Notes under the pieces: generated by a model
Database searches by the model: none
The model's input: the letters and a program-made list of their open reading frames with translations, nothing else
What the model was told of the DNA's origin: nothing
DNA from: Streptomyces marianii
Lineage (GTDB): Bacteria; Actinomycetota; Actinomycetes; Streptomycetales; Streptomycetaceae
NCBI RefSeq assembly: GCF_005795905.1
Contig: NZ_VAWE01000002.1
Location: 1 to 64,000 of the forward strand
Length of the DNA stretch: 64,000 nt
Direction: 5' to 3'
Position numbers and translations under genes: made by a program
Shown: in pieces, positions 24,843-33,668 of the stretch
Layout: each line of letters starts with the position of its first letter
How positions within the stretch are numbered: position 1 is the stretch's first letter

Positions 24843-24973
24843 CCGGCCCCGGGCGCAGCGGGCCGGGCCGGGTGCAGCTGTCACGCACGCGTGACGGTGG
24901 GCCTCCGGGTTGCTGTCCGCGCAGGTCAGTGGCGGGTTTCGCCGGAGCGGGACGCCTGTGGCGGCGCGTGCGG

Positions 24974-25723
24974 TCAGCCGGTCGGGGCCGGGTCGGTCGA
25001 AAGGCGGGGGCGCAGGTCTTCGTAGACCGGCTGGACGCCGACGCGGGCGAGGAAGTCGTCGGTGAAGGCCAGGGACGTCTTCCACGCCCAGGAGGCCAGT
25101 CCGTGGCCGAGGCGCCGGTCGGGGAAGGGCGGGTGGCCGGTGGTGGCGAACGGGTGGGGTGCGATCGGCAGGTGGGCCAGGTCCTTGGCGATCCGGTCGT
25201 CTGCCCTGCCGGCGCCGACCGCGCGCCACTCGGGCCGGTAGTGGACCAGGGCGTTGCGCAGGCGTCTGAGCACGTCGGCCGACTGGAACGGCTCCTCGCC
25301 CTTGTTGAAGGGGTTCCGGCGCAGCAGGTGGAGGACCAGCTGCGCGCGATCCAGCAGCGACGGACCGCCCACGCCCCATGCCTGCTGCAGGCCGACGAGG
25401 GCGGCGCGCTCCTCGGCGGTGAGGCCTCCCCTGCCGCCGCCCATCTCGAGCTGGTCCTCGGCCGCCGAGGCGAGCAGTTCGTTGACGGAGGCCTCGAGGA
25501 AGGCGAACGCCGTCAGGACGGCGCCCATCGCGTAGGTCCGGTGCTCCGCCGCCTGTGCCGCGGACCAGGCCAGTCCCTGCGCGCGGTCCTGCTCGCCGGG
25601 CGGGTCCGGGCTGCGCTCCAGCTCCGCGCACCGGCGGCACAGCAGCGCCGCCGCGAGCGCGTGGTCGCGTGAGTACCAGTGCCAGGACTTCACCGCTGCG
25701 TCGTACGCCGTCGCCTTCGCCAT
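24974..25723 (-). CDS. HEPN-domain protein (putative RNase)
   Basis: This 249-residue protein is started at ATG 25723. It is all-helical and contains the HEPN signature R-N-x3-H (RNALVHYRP, R156 to H161) near the expected place, after helices with LTAFAFLEASVNELL. HEPN proteins are often RNases in toxin-antitoxin, Abi and CRISPR-associated defence. There is no adjacent MNT nucleotidyltransferase. The neighbour at 25872 is a zinc-cluster protein of unknown role. A stand-alone defence factor is the leading guess. Confidence 0.65.
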   Translation of the reverse strand: MAKATAYDAAVKSWHWYSRDHALAAALLCRRCAELERSPDPPGEQDRAQGLAWSAAQAAEHRTYAMGAVLTAFAFLEASVNELLASAAEDQLEMGGGRGGLTAEERAALVGLQQAWGVGGPSLLDRAQLVLHLLRRNPFNKGEEPFQSADVLRRLRNALVHYRPEWRAVGAGRADDRIAKDLAHLPIAPHPFATTGHPPFPDRRLGHGLASWAWKTSLAFTDDFLARVGVQPVYEDLRPRLSTDPAPTG

Positions 25724-25820
25724 ACCGGCATCGTGCGCCGTGCCGGCGATCGCCGCGCCGCGGACGGGCCGCCCGGGGCGGGCCAGGCGGTCACAGGGCC
25801 CGCGGACCACAGGGCCGGCA

Positions 25821-25832
25821 GGGGGACACCAC
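25821..25832 (+). repeat. GGGGGACACCAC 12-mer
   Basis: The last intergenic copy in the left half, again in + orientation, between the HEPN gene and its upstream neighbour. Confidence 0.6.
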
Positions 25833-25871
25833 CGGACCCGCGGCACGGCCGGGCGGCAGGACGGCGTCCGC

Positions 25872-26693
25872 TCACCCGGGCGAGGGCGGCGCGGGATCAG
25901 CCGCGGGGCCGGCGGTGCCGTCGGCTGGCCGCTGCGCGAGGGCCGGCGCGACGTACTGGGCCACCACCTCCCCAAGGACGGTGAAGACCTGGTCCGCGCG
26001 CTCGCTGCGCGCGCTGCCGAACGACTCGCGGGGAGCGGTCAGCAGGGCGTGCCAGTGCCGGCCGGTCATCCGCTTGTTGCCGGCCGCCCGCAGCGCGTAC
26101 CGCACGCCGCGGTTGCCCTTCTCCCGCAGCACCGGCTGTTCCGGTGTCACCAGCCGGTACGCGGCCGTGGCGAGGGTGTGGCGCAGCGGCAGCGGGACCT
26201 GCTTCCAGAACGGGTCGCCGCTTCCCGGGAGCAGCAGTCCCTGGGCGGGGCCGTTTGCGGCGCGGACCGGGCCGGTGTCCTGGGCCGTGCCCGGCCGGCG
26301 CGGGCGGCGCTCCCCGGGCGGCGGCCCGGCCGGCGGCGCGTCCTGGTCGGGCGTCGGCGTACCGTCCTGGTCGGACCGGGGCTCCGGCGGGACGCCGGTG
26401 CAGCCGCCGGAGCGCTGGTGGGCGGCCAGCCCGGCCGGCGCTCCCGCGTACGCGCAGCCGGCGCACCGCACCCAGCCCGCCTGTTCGACCGCTTCCTGGA
26501 CCACCGAGCGGTCCGGCCCGTAGCCGGCGCGCACCAGCCGCTGCGGCAGGCTCTCGCCCTGGACCGCGCGCAGGGCCGCGGCGGCGGTGATGTCGTGCCC
26601 CGCGACGAACCAGCGGCCGATCTCCGCCTCGCCGCCGCATCCGCAGAAGCAGTTCCCCGTCGGCACCAGCCGCGGTCTCCTCGATTCCGTCAT
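25872..26693 (-). CDS. Zinc-cluster hypothetical protein
   Basis: This 273-residue protein starts at ATG 26693. It has two metal-type clusters: CFCGCGG followed by GHD (residues 14-34), a pattern common in short Streptomyces proteins, and CAGCAYAGAPAGLAAHQRSGGC (residues about 72-95). A long proline-rich linker precedes a helical C-terminal domain (FWKQVPLPLRHTLATAAYRLV). No enzyme motif is seen. Same strand as the HEPN gene, 148 bases apart. Confidence 0.6.
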   Translation of the reverse strand: MTESRRPRLVPTGNCFCGCGGEAEIGRWFVAGHDITAAAALRAVQGESLPQRLVRAGYGPDRSVVQEAVEQAGWVRCAGCAYAGAPAGLAAHQRSGGCTGVPPEPRSDQDGTPTPDQDAPPAGPPPGERRPRRPGTAQDTGPVRAANGPAQGLLLPGSGDPFWKQVPLPLRHTLATAAYRLVTPEQPVLREKGNRGVRYALRAAGNKRMTGRHWHALLTAPRESFGSARSERADQVFTVLGEVVAQYVAPALAQRPADGTAGPAADPAPPSPG

Positions 26694-27046
26694 GCCCGGG
26701 GACGCTACGGGCCGCGGCCGTCGCAGGTCGACGCTTTCACGATCTTGACCGCACCTGTCCGAAGGTGACCAGCCGGTGAGCGTGGATGACCGGCGTGCCC
26801 GTGTGGCGTGCTGAGCGGACGCGGCATGTGAGCGTGGTCTGTCAGCGCGCTGATGCAGCGCGCATGTGCTGCTTGACCAGTGTGTTCGCCGGTGCGTCGC
26901 GCTGCAGGTGCGGGCAGCGGCGGCCGGCGCTTCGGCCGTGTTCGGGGCCGGCGGGCCGGACCGGTTTTCGTGCCGTGGAGCCGGCGGCGCGGGAGGGGCG
27001 GCGCGGCGCGCACCTCCTCCCGCGCGGCCCGCCGGGGGCGGGGCGG
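26694..27046. other. Intergenic region
   Basis: No gene is supported. It contains a CAGCGCGCTG palindrome near 26848 but no recognisable promoter. Confidence 0.4.
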
Positions 27047-30000
27047 TCAGCCGGCCGGGGTGTGGGCGGCGTCCACCTCGCCGGCGTTGATCAGCGCTTC
27101 GCGCAGCTGCGCGACGGTGTCCGGGCAGGGGTGGGCGGTCATGGCCTGCGCGGTCTGCAGCAGGGCGCGGGCGTACGGGAGAACGGCCTGGGTCCCCCAC
27201 ACGTCCGCGGGACGGTCGAGGAGTCGGGCGGTCAGCAGGAGTGCGTCCCGGTCGCCGGGGTGCGCGGCCGCGCGTTCGGCGGCGGTGGCGGGCGTGTGCG
27301 GCGGGGTGTGCTCGGCGCTGGCGCGGGCCAGGGGCAGCCACACCGCGTCGTCGAGGGGAAGGTGGGCGAAGTAGCCGGCGCCGGCGAGCGCGCCGGGCGG
27401 CAGGTGGGCGGTGAGCGCGGCCCGCCACACGGCGGTGAGCGCGGCGAGTTCCTCCCCGGTGGCCGGCCGCGGGACGGTACGGGTGAAGTGCAGGCGGCCG
27501 GCCGCGATGTCGCCCCACGCCGGATCGAGGCGCCAGGCCATGACCTGCAGCAGCCAGGAGACGGCGGCCGGGCCGCCGGGTCCGGCCGCGATCTCGGTGA
27601 GGGCGCCGGCCGGGTCGCCAAGGGCGTACGGGTCGGCGGTGAGGGCGTGCGCCAGGTGCTCGGCCGGGCCGCCGGCACCGTGGCGGAGGGACGCGAACAG
27701 GGCGGCGCGGTCCAGGGCGGTGAGCAGCGGCGGGTCGGCGGGGCCGGTGTGCAGCCAGGCGGCGGCCGGTGTGGGGCGGCCGTCCAGGGCGGTGAGCGCG
27801 GGGTGGCCGGCGGCGTGGCCGGGGGCGTGGCGGTGCAGGGCCGGCAGCCGGGGGCCGATGGCGGCGGACACCGCCGGCCGGGCCGGGCCGGCGGCGAGGA
27901 CCCTGGCGAGGAGATCCAGGACGTCGGCGGGCATCGCGGCGCCGGCGCGGGCCCGGGCCGCGGCGTAGTCGAGCAGGCACTCCAGGGCGCGTACCGCGGG
28001 GTCCGGGCGCTGCGGCCCGCCGGCGGGCGGCACCTGCGCGGGCGGGGCCGCCGCTTCGGCGGGGCGGGTGAGGGCGTCGGCGAGGGTGTGCAGGTGGGCC
28101 AGGGCCTCGGGCAGCAGCACGTCGTCGAGGCCGGCGGCGCCGTCGGGCCGGTTCCATGCCTGGGCGAGCAGGCCGAACAGCGCCTCGTCGGCGAACAGGG
28201 CCGCGGTGTCGGTCTGTTCGCCGGCCGTCCCGGGGCCGGGAAGCGAGCGGCGCAGCTGGAGCGCGCCGGCGATGGCGTGGGAGAGGTTCCGGTCCGGCAG
28301 GGCGCCGGGCAGGTGCGCGGCGGCCCGGACCGCGGTGAGGTAGAAGCCGCGCAGGGCGGGCGTGCGGAGCGTGGCCAGGACGGCGGGCACGTCCGCGGTC
28401 CAGGCGTCCGGCGCGGCGGCGACGAGCCGGTTCAGCAGGCCCGCGTACACCTCGGCGCCCCGGTCCCCGGCGGCGTTCAGGGCGGCAGCGGCGGCCAGCG
28501 GACCGCGGGCGGCCGCGAGTTCCACCAGGTCCTCGCCGTCGACGCCCCGGGGCGCGGTGAACGGCTCCGGACGGGCGGCGGCGCGCGGGTCGGCCGGACC
28601 GTCGGGGGCCATGCGGCGCAGCGCGGCCAGCAGCGGCTCGAAGCCGGCCAGCAGCCGCGCGGGCAGGACGGGCGACCAGTCCCACACACGCAGCCAGGAC
28701 GCGAGCGGCTCGAGACGGCCGTCGGCCCCGTCGGCGCCCGCAGGCAGGACCTCGTCGATGTCCCGGCTGGACGGAGGCGTGCCGAGAGCCGCGCGCGCCG
28801 CCTTCTCCAGCGCGGCGGCAGCATCCGGCGGGCAGGTACGCCACACCGCCTCGACGAGGCGCGCCGGCTCCGGATCAGGACGGCCGCCCAGCAGCCGCGG
28901 AACGAGCTCGTGGGCGCGAGCCTGCCACTGGGCCGCCTCCTGCGCGGGCGGCGCCGACGGGGCCGTGCACGAAGGCGAGGGAACCGCGTCCTCACGCCTG
29001 TCCTCATGCATGTCCTCTTGCAGGTCCTCATGCAGGTCCTCATGGGAGTCCTCATGCATGTCCTCATGTGAGTTCTCATGCGGGTCGGGGACGCGGACGG
29101 CAAGGTGCGCGGCCCAGATCAGGTCGTGCAGCCACGCGTCGGCGGCGGCGACCTTCTTCCACTGGGCGGTGCGCTCGGCCAGCATCTCGCCGGCGTCCGC
29201 GTCCGCCGCGGCGAGGTCGAGCACGGCGCGCGCCAGGCGGGGTCCGCCGAACGCGGCCGGCGCGGTGAGACGGACGCGGTGAAGGTCCTCGTGGAAGACG
29301 ACGCGGCGGGCGGCCGGGTCGGTGAGCTCCACGTCCCGGGCCAGCCGGGCCGCGACGACGGCGCGGATCATGCGGACCTGCGGGTGCGCCCCGGCGCCGG
29401 GCCCGTCCGGGTGGGCGCTCGCCACGAGTTCCTGCAGCAGGCGCCCGACCAGGTGGTCCGGCATCCGGGCGGCCTCGGCGAGCGCCGCCCGCTCCCAGTC
29501 TTCGGGGTCGTCGAGCAGGACCCGGCCGACGCCGGTCCCAAGGAGGCCGGGGTACTGCGCGGCGGCGCGGGCTCGGGCGGCCGGACCGGCGCGGCGCACA
29601 CGGGCGGCCGCGTGCTCGGCCTCGACCGTCATCTTCAGCAGGAGCTCGACCACGAGGACCCAGTCGCGGTCCCGGGCCGGGACGGGCACCGCACAGGCCC
29701 ACTCGGCCGCCAGGCGCAGCGTCCACCCCTCCGGCGGGGACACCACCTCTCCCGCCGGGCGGGCGGCGGCCTGTCCGGCGAGCACCGTACGCACCAGGGC
29801 CGCAGGGAGCAGTCCGGGGCCGCGGCCGGCCAGGCGCAGCACCGCGTCCAGCGCGGGCCGGCCCGCGGCCGCGACCTCCTCGGCGTGCTCGGCCAGCCAG
29901 GCGCCGGCCGCGGGCGGGTCGGCAGCCGCGAGGTCCTCGAAGAACACGCCGGCCGGCCACACCCCGCCGGCCGGGGCGTCGGGCAGCAGCAGGTGCGGCG

Positions 30001-30928
30001 CGTGCTCCTGGAGGACCGGCAGCCAGGCGGCGGCGGGGCGGGAGCGGAAGAAAAACGCGGCGGCACGCGGGTCGGCCCACCGGGCCAGCTCCAACGCGTG
30101 CGCGGCATCCGGGCTCTCGAGGGCGGTGAGTTCCAAGACCCGGGCGGCGCGGCCGGGCAGCGGCACCAGCAGCTGACGGGCCGCGGCGAGAACCTCGGCG
30201 TACAGGCGGGCCGCTCGGCCCGCCTCGGCCACGGCACCGTGCAGGGTGCCCGACGTCGTGCCGTACACCGCGCCCCACACGTCCAGCGCCGTCTCCTGGG
30301 CGACGCCGAGCTTCACCCCCATCAGGCGCTCGGCGATCCCCACGGCCCGGCCCCGGTGGTAGCCGCCCGGCCGGGCCAGCTGCCCGCGCAGCACCTCGGC
30401 CGCCGCGCTCACCCGCTCCCACGCCTCCTCAACCCCCGCGACGCCGGAGGACGCGAACGCCGACGGGCCGGCCGGGGCACCGGAGGCGGCCGCCGGGGCG
30501 GCACCGGCGGCCGTCCGGCTCGCCTCCGGGACGGCGTCGTCCCGGCCGGCCGGAGCGCCGCTGACGGCAACCCGCGCGGCAGAGACGGCGTCCACGGCGT
30601 CGAGCAGGCCTGCGGCCGCGGACTTCAGGCCCACCGGAACGGCCGGAGCGCCCGGCAGGCTCAGCAGCGCGTCCGCCGCGCCGCGCAGACACGACTCCGC
30701 GACCTCTCCCGGCCGCTCCAGAACGGTGCCGGTCAGGATCCGGCGCGCATCACGCAGCAGCCCCAGCGCCCGCACACCCGGCTCACCCTGCGCGCACAGC
30801 GCCGCGGCCAAGACCTCATCGACATCCGGCAGTTTGGTCCCGCCCTCCGGCGGCTCGGGCAGTCCGGCCCCGCCCTCCGGCGGCTCGGGCAGTCCGGTCC
30901 CGCTTCCCGGCGGTGTCTCAGTGCTCAC
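27047..30928 (-). CDS. Giant alpha-helical repeat protein, paralogue of the 7661 gene
   Basis: This 1,293-residue protein starts at GTG 30928. The N-terminus has two GLPEPPEGG repeats, then LPDVDEVLAAALCAQGEPGVRALGLL, matching the 7661-11311 product nearly end to end. A distinctive insert near residue 625 is a short run of D/E/H/M/S codons (repeats of HEDxHED type, at about 28990-29080), encoded by ATG/CAT-rich 12-15-bp direct repeats. There is no catalytic motif, signal or membrane segment. A HEAT/armadillo-like solenoid scaffold is likely. Confidence 0.75.
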   Translation of the reverse strand: MSTETPPGSGTGLPEPPEGGAGLPEPPEGGTKLPDVDEVLAAALCAQGEPGVRALGLLRDARRILTGTVLERPGEVAESCLRGAADALLSLPGAPAVPVGLKSAAAGLLDAVDAVSAARVAVSGAPAGRDDAVPEASRTAAGAAPAAASGAPAGPSAFASSGVAGVEEAWERVSAAAEVLRGQLARPGGYHRGRAVGIAERLMGVKLGVAQETALDVWGAVYGTTSGTLHGAVAEAGRAARLYAEVLAAARQLLVPLPGRAARVLELTALESPDAAHALELARWADPRAAAFFFRSRPAAAWLPVLQEHAPHLLLPDAPAGGVWPAGVFFEDLAAADPPAAGAWLAEHAEEVAAAGRPALDAVLRLAGRGPGLLPAALVRTVLAGQAAARPAGEVVSPPEGWTLRLAAEWACAVPVPARDRDWVLVVELLLKMTVEAEHAAARVRRAGPAARARAAAQYPGLLGTGVGRVLLDDPEDWERAALAEAARMPDHLVGRLLQELVASAHPDGPGAGAHPQVRMIRAVVAARLARDVELTDPAARRVVFHEDLHRVRLTAPAAFGGPRLARAVLDLAAADADAGEMLAERTAQWKKVAAADAWLHDLIWAAHLAVRVPDPHENSHEDMHEDSHEDLHEDLQEDMHEDRREDAVPSPSCTAPSAPPAQEAAQWQARAHELVPRLLGGRPDPEPARLVEAVWRTCPPDAAAALEKAARAALGTPPSSRDIDEVLPAGADGADGRLEPLASWLRVWDWSPVLPARLLAGFEPLLAALRRMAPDGPADPRAAARPEPFTAPRGVDGEDLVELAAARGPLAAAAALNAAGDRGAEVYAGLLNRLVAAAPDAWTADVPAVLATLRTPALRGFYLTAVRAAAHLPGALPDRNLSHAIAGALQLRRSLPGPGTAGEQTDTAALFADEALFGLLAQAWNRPDGAAGLDDVLLPEALAHLHTLADALTRPAEAAAPPAQVPPAGGPQRPDPAVRALECLLDYAAARARAGAAMPADVLDLLARVLAAGPARPAVSAAIGPRLPALHRHAPGHAAGHPALTALDGRPTPAAAWLHTGPADPPLLTALDRAALFASLRHGAGGPAEHLAHALTADPYALGDPAGALTEIAAGPGGPAAVSWLLQVMAWRLDPAWGDIAAGRLHFTRTVPRPATGEELAALTAVWRAALTAHLPPGALAGAGYFAHLPLDDAVWLPLARASAEHTPPHTPATAAERAAAHPGDRDALLLTARLLDRPADVWGTQAVLPYARALLQTAQAMTAHPCPDTVAQLREALINAGEVDAAHTPAG
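28990..29090 (-). repeat. Short direct repeats inside the giant gene
   Basis: Repeated units of the type TCCTCATGCA/TCCTCATG occur about eight times, encoding an HEDxHED-rich linker on the minus strand. They are in frame and absent from the paralogue, which points to recent slippage expansion. Confidence 0.65.
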
Positions 30929-31040
30929 CGGTGCACCGTAGAACCCTGTGCGCGGTACTCACACCCGAACCAGACAACCCACACCCGGCGGGCGGGGCCC
31001 CCGCCGGGCGCGACGCCGGCAACGGCGGGGGCCGCGGCCC

Positions 31041-31420
31041 GGCGGCAGCAGGGCGCGGCGGCAGCAGGGCGCGGCGGCAGCAGGGCGCGGCGGCAGCAGG
31101 GCGCGGCGGCGCGGGCGGGGCGGCGACGCGACGGCAGGGCGGCCCGGCGGCACGGGGCGGCGGACCGGCGGCCGGGCGGCGGACCGGCGGCCGGGCGCGG
31201 CGCGACGGCGGCGGACCGGCGGCGGCGGACCGGCGGCGGCGGACCGGCGGCACGGCGGGCGGGCGGCGGCACGGGGCGGTCAGGCGGCGGCGGCACGGCG
31301 GGCGGCAGCGCGGCGGCGCGGCGCGCGACGGCGACGGGACGACGAGGCGGCGGCGGCCGGGCGGAGGCCGGGCACGACGGAGGCGGCAGCGGCGCGCGAC
31401 GGCGCCAGAAGGACACTACT
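31041..31420. repeat. Low-complexity tandem repeats
   Basis: Four exact copies of a 16-bp unit (GCAGCAGGGCGCGGCG, 31045-31108) are followed by repeats built on GGCGGCGGACCGG. The 16-bp period is not a multiple of three, so it is not evolving as protein. It lies just upstream of the giant gene at 30928 and marks the border of the left and right halves. Confidence 0.75.
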
Positions 31421-31499
31421 CCCGCGCTACGCGCCCGAAGCCGAACCGACGCCGTCTGCAGTCATCCTCGACAGCGACGACGAGGCGGCAGACGAGGAG

Positions 31500-31826
31500 A
31501 TGTTCGCCGACCTCGTCGACGGCCACCTCCTGTTCGCGCTGCGGGTGTCTCACCCGAGCATCATCGTGAGCATCGATCGGTCCGGCCCTGGGCCGCGAGT
31601 GGACCTGCGGGATGCGGTCGGGCACGCGGCGCACGCCGAGCTGGCCGACGGCGGTCTGGTCTCCGTCTCCGGTGACAGGCCAGGCTTGCGGGGCGCGCTC
31701 CGCTCCGGACACCAACTCTGGCGCGCACGCGGACGGCCCGATCAGTGGGACTTCGGAATAACCGTCACACGACTGGGTCAGACGGTGTGGGCCGACGGGA
31801 AGGACCGGGGGCCGTACACCCGGTGA
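31500..31826 (+). CDS. Hypothetical protein, possibly the 3' part of a larger gene
   Basis: From ATG 31500 the frame encodes about 108 residues of normal composition (MFADLVDGHLLFALRVSHPS ... QWDFGITVTRLGQTVWADG). The frame is open upstream only through the repeat region, which is not credible protein. The GAGGAG that could be its RBS abuts the ATG, so the start is uncertain. No family is recognised. Confidence 0.45.
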   Translation: MFADLVDGHLLFALRVSHPSIIVSIDRSGPGPRVDLRDAVGHAAHAELADGGLVSVSGDRPGLRGALRSGHQLWRARGRPDQWDFGITVTRLGQTVWADGKDRGPYTR

Positions 31827-31898
31827 AGTCGACTCAGGGCTCCGGCGTTGGCGGCGGGGGCAACCGCCGGATCATGGGGGCCTGCCTCGGGTGCCGCT

Positions 31899-32465
31899 CT
31901 ACTCGCTGTCGTCGTCGAAGGCCGCACCCACCTGCGACGGAAGGAAAACCCACGGAACGCCTCCGTCGTACAGGACGCGGAGGAGCCCGCCGGGCTGCCA
32001 GGGCCCGTCGTCTCCCGCTCGGGTCATGCTCGTCCCGAGGTAGGTGATCATCTCGCCAGCCGGGTCCGCGATCCGGTCTCCGGGACGGATCTCCTGACCG
32101 GTCCGGGCGTCGTGCAGGATCCGGACCGGCTCGCGCGGATCATGCGGCTCGCCGCGCATGGGGTTCCGGGTGATGCTGTGTGGGAGCTCATCGCGCTGCT
32201 TGACGTAGCGCTGGTACAGGGCCAGTGCAGAGCGGCCGGCCTCGGTAATGGTCAGCCCCTGGCCGTCCTCGTCCTGCGCGATCCAGCCTCGCTCGGCACA
32301 TCGGTAGACGACGTCGGCCGTGTGGAGGGCGGGGGCGCCGGGTCCGAGCCGGTCCGTGTAGTAGCGCACTGCGCCGTACTCGGTGACGGCGAAAAGGGTG
32401 CGGTCCGCTGCATGGGCAAGAACGCGGCCGTCCCGGTCGCCCATGGGGCTCTGAAGGATCGGCAT
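31899..32465 (-). CDS. Hypothetical protein with winged-helix-like segment
   Basis: This 188-residue protein is last in a leftward run of five genes starting at 34944. Residues about 40-95 (ADVVYRCAERGWIAQDEDGQGLTITEAGRSALALYQRYV) look like the recognition end and wing of a winged helix. The C-terminal half resembles a small beta domain (GQEIRPGDRIADPAGEMITYLG). It is most likely co-transcribed from the promoter at 35000-35028. Confidence 0.65.
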   Translation of the reverse strand: MPILQSPMGDRDGRVLAHAADRTLFAVTEYGAVRYYTDRLGPGAPALHTADVVYRCAERGWIAQDEDGQGLTITEAGRSALALYQRYVKQRDELPHSITRNPMRGEPHDPREPVRILHDARTGQEIRPGDRIADPAGEMITYLGTSMTRAGDDGPWQPGGLLRVLYDGGVPWVFLPSQVGAAFDDDSE

Positions 32466-32540
32466 GTGTGTTTCCCCTTTCCGGGAGACGGCGCAGGAAG
32501 GCTGACGGTTCAGGCTGCCAGCGGACGAGCGGCACGGAGT

Positions 32541-32984
32541 TCAGGAGGCACGGGCGGCAAGCAGGGCGTGTCCGCAGGTGTTCATCCACGTCTCGCACGA
32601 GGCGTGGTGGGGGTTGGTGGGTGGTGTGGGCCAGATCCGGCGCCACTGCGGGCGGCGGTCGGCGGCAGCGAGGACCTGGTCCAGGCGGTGGTGGTCGGCG
32701 CCGTCGCCGGGGAGCCAGTGCTCCAGCACGACCAGGGGGCCCGGCAGGCGCGCGGTAAGGGCGGCGGTGATCTCCTCAGCGGCGTTGGTGATGCTCACGC
32801 CGAGGCCCCTCTCCGTCACGATCGCCAAGCAGCCGGCGTCTGCGGTCTGCCAGGCGCGCAAGCCGGCCAGTCCTCCCCTGCCCCCGCAGGACGAGGAGAA
32901 GGTGAAGGCCGGGTCGTCGACGAGAAGCTGGTGCGGGTCGGGAACGTGCGGGAGCGCCGGGAAGGCGCTGTCGGGCAGGGGCAC
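32541..32984 (-). CDS. Hypothetical protein, 147 residues
   Basis: I start it at GTG 32984, preceded by GGAG. A long upstream extension of the frame has poor composition. It contains a strand-helix pattern (CLAIVTERGLGVSITNAAEEITAALTARL, LVVLEHWLPGDGADHHRLDQVL) and a C-terminal HHASCETWMNTCGHALLA with paired cysteines. It is the fourth gene of the leftward run. Confidence 0.6.
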   Translation of the reverse strand: MPLPDSAFPALPHVPDPHQLLVDDPAFTFSSSCGGRGGLAGLRAWQTADAGCLAIVTERGLGVSITNAAEEITAALTARLPGPLVVLEHWLPGDGADHHRLDQVLAAADRRPQWRRIWPTPPTNPHHASCETWMNTCGHALLAARAS

Positions 32985-33293
32985 GGTGCACTCCTTCGGG
33001 AGGTTGGGCCGCGGGGAGCAGCGTCTCAGCCGGGGGCGGGGCCGCTGGCCGGGCGCTGCGGATGCGCCAAGCGATGCGCTCGGCGTGGGCGGGGACGACC
33101 GTGCCGGGGGGCGGTGGTCGAAGCCGCGTTCGCCGGTGCGAGTGGGTGAGCCGGCGCGCCCCCGGGGCGGGGATGACCGCACCGAGCGTCGGCATGCTGG
33201 AGGTCGGGGCGGACTCCCAGCGGTTACGGCCAAACCGGCTGATGGCGAGATGGGGCAGGCGCCAGTCTGACACCGGCCCCCGTACCGTCGTGG

Positions 33294-33605
33294 TCAGGCC
33301 CTCTCGTCAGGCACAGCGGAGAAGACGGCGAGTTCCAGGGCGTAGAGCTGCCGGCACTTCGGGCAGGTGAACTCCTCGCCCCATTCGGGGAGGTCGAACC
33401 AGCTGCGGCACGGCTCGCAGTGCACCGAGTACTTCTTGAGCCCGGCAGTGGCGAGGTTGGCCTTCAGCGGGAGCCGGGCGATCGCCATCCGGGCGTCGCG
33501 CAGGCGGTGTACGAGCAGGCTCCTGAGAGCTTCGGTCTCGGGACCGTTCCGCTTCATGGGGCTGATAGCCATGGACAGCTTGAAGTCGCGGCGAGAGAGC
33601 GGCAT
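33294..33605 (-). CDS. Small zinc-ribbon protein
   Basis: This 103-residue protein has a clear four-cysteine ribbon, HCEPC and FTCPKC (residues about 61-84), C-terminal to a basic helical region (LRSLLVHRLRDARMAIARLPLK). It probably binds nucleic acid or protein through the ribbon. It is the third gene of the leftward run. Confidence 0.65.
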   Translation of the reverse strand: MPLSRRDFKLSMAISPMKRNGPETEALRSLLVHRLRDARMAIARLPLKANLATAGLKKYSVHCEPCRSWFDLPEWGEEFTCPKCRQLYALELAVFSAVPDERA

Positions 33606-33668
33606 GGGAACTCCTGGGGTTGAGTATGGAAGGTGCGGTGGCCGAGCTGAGGTGCCCGGCGGTGATTC

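Noticed and set aside
25872..28844. 990-residue minus-strand frame
   Set aside because: Only its last 273 residues (from ATG 26693) are protein-like. The rest is a shadow of the giant gene.
31021..31260. CRISPR-like repeat array
   Set aside because: The repeats are directly abutting 16-mers without unique spacers, and no cas genes are present.
30948..31500. Coding through the tandem-repeat region
   Set aside because: The 16-bp period shifts frame and all frames give low-complexity R/G/A-rich peptides.
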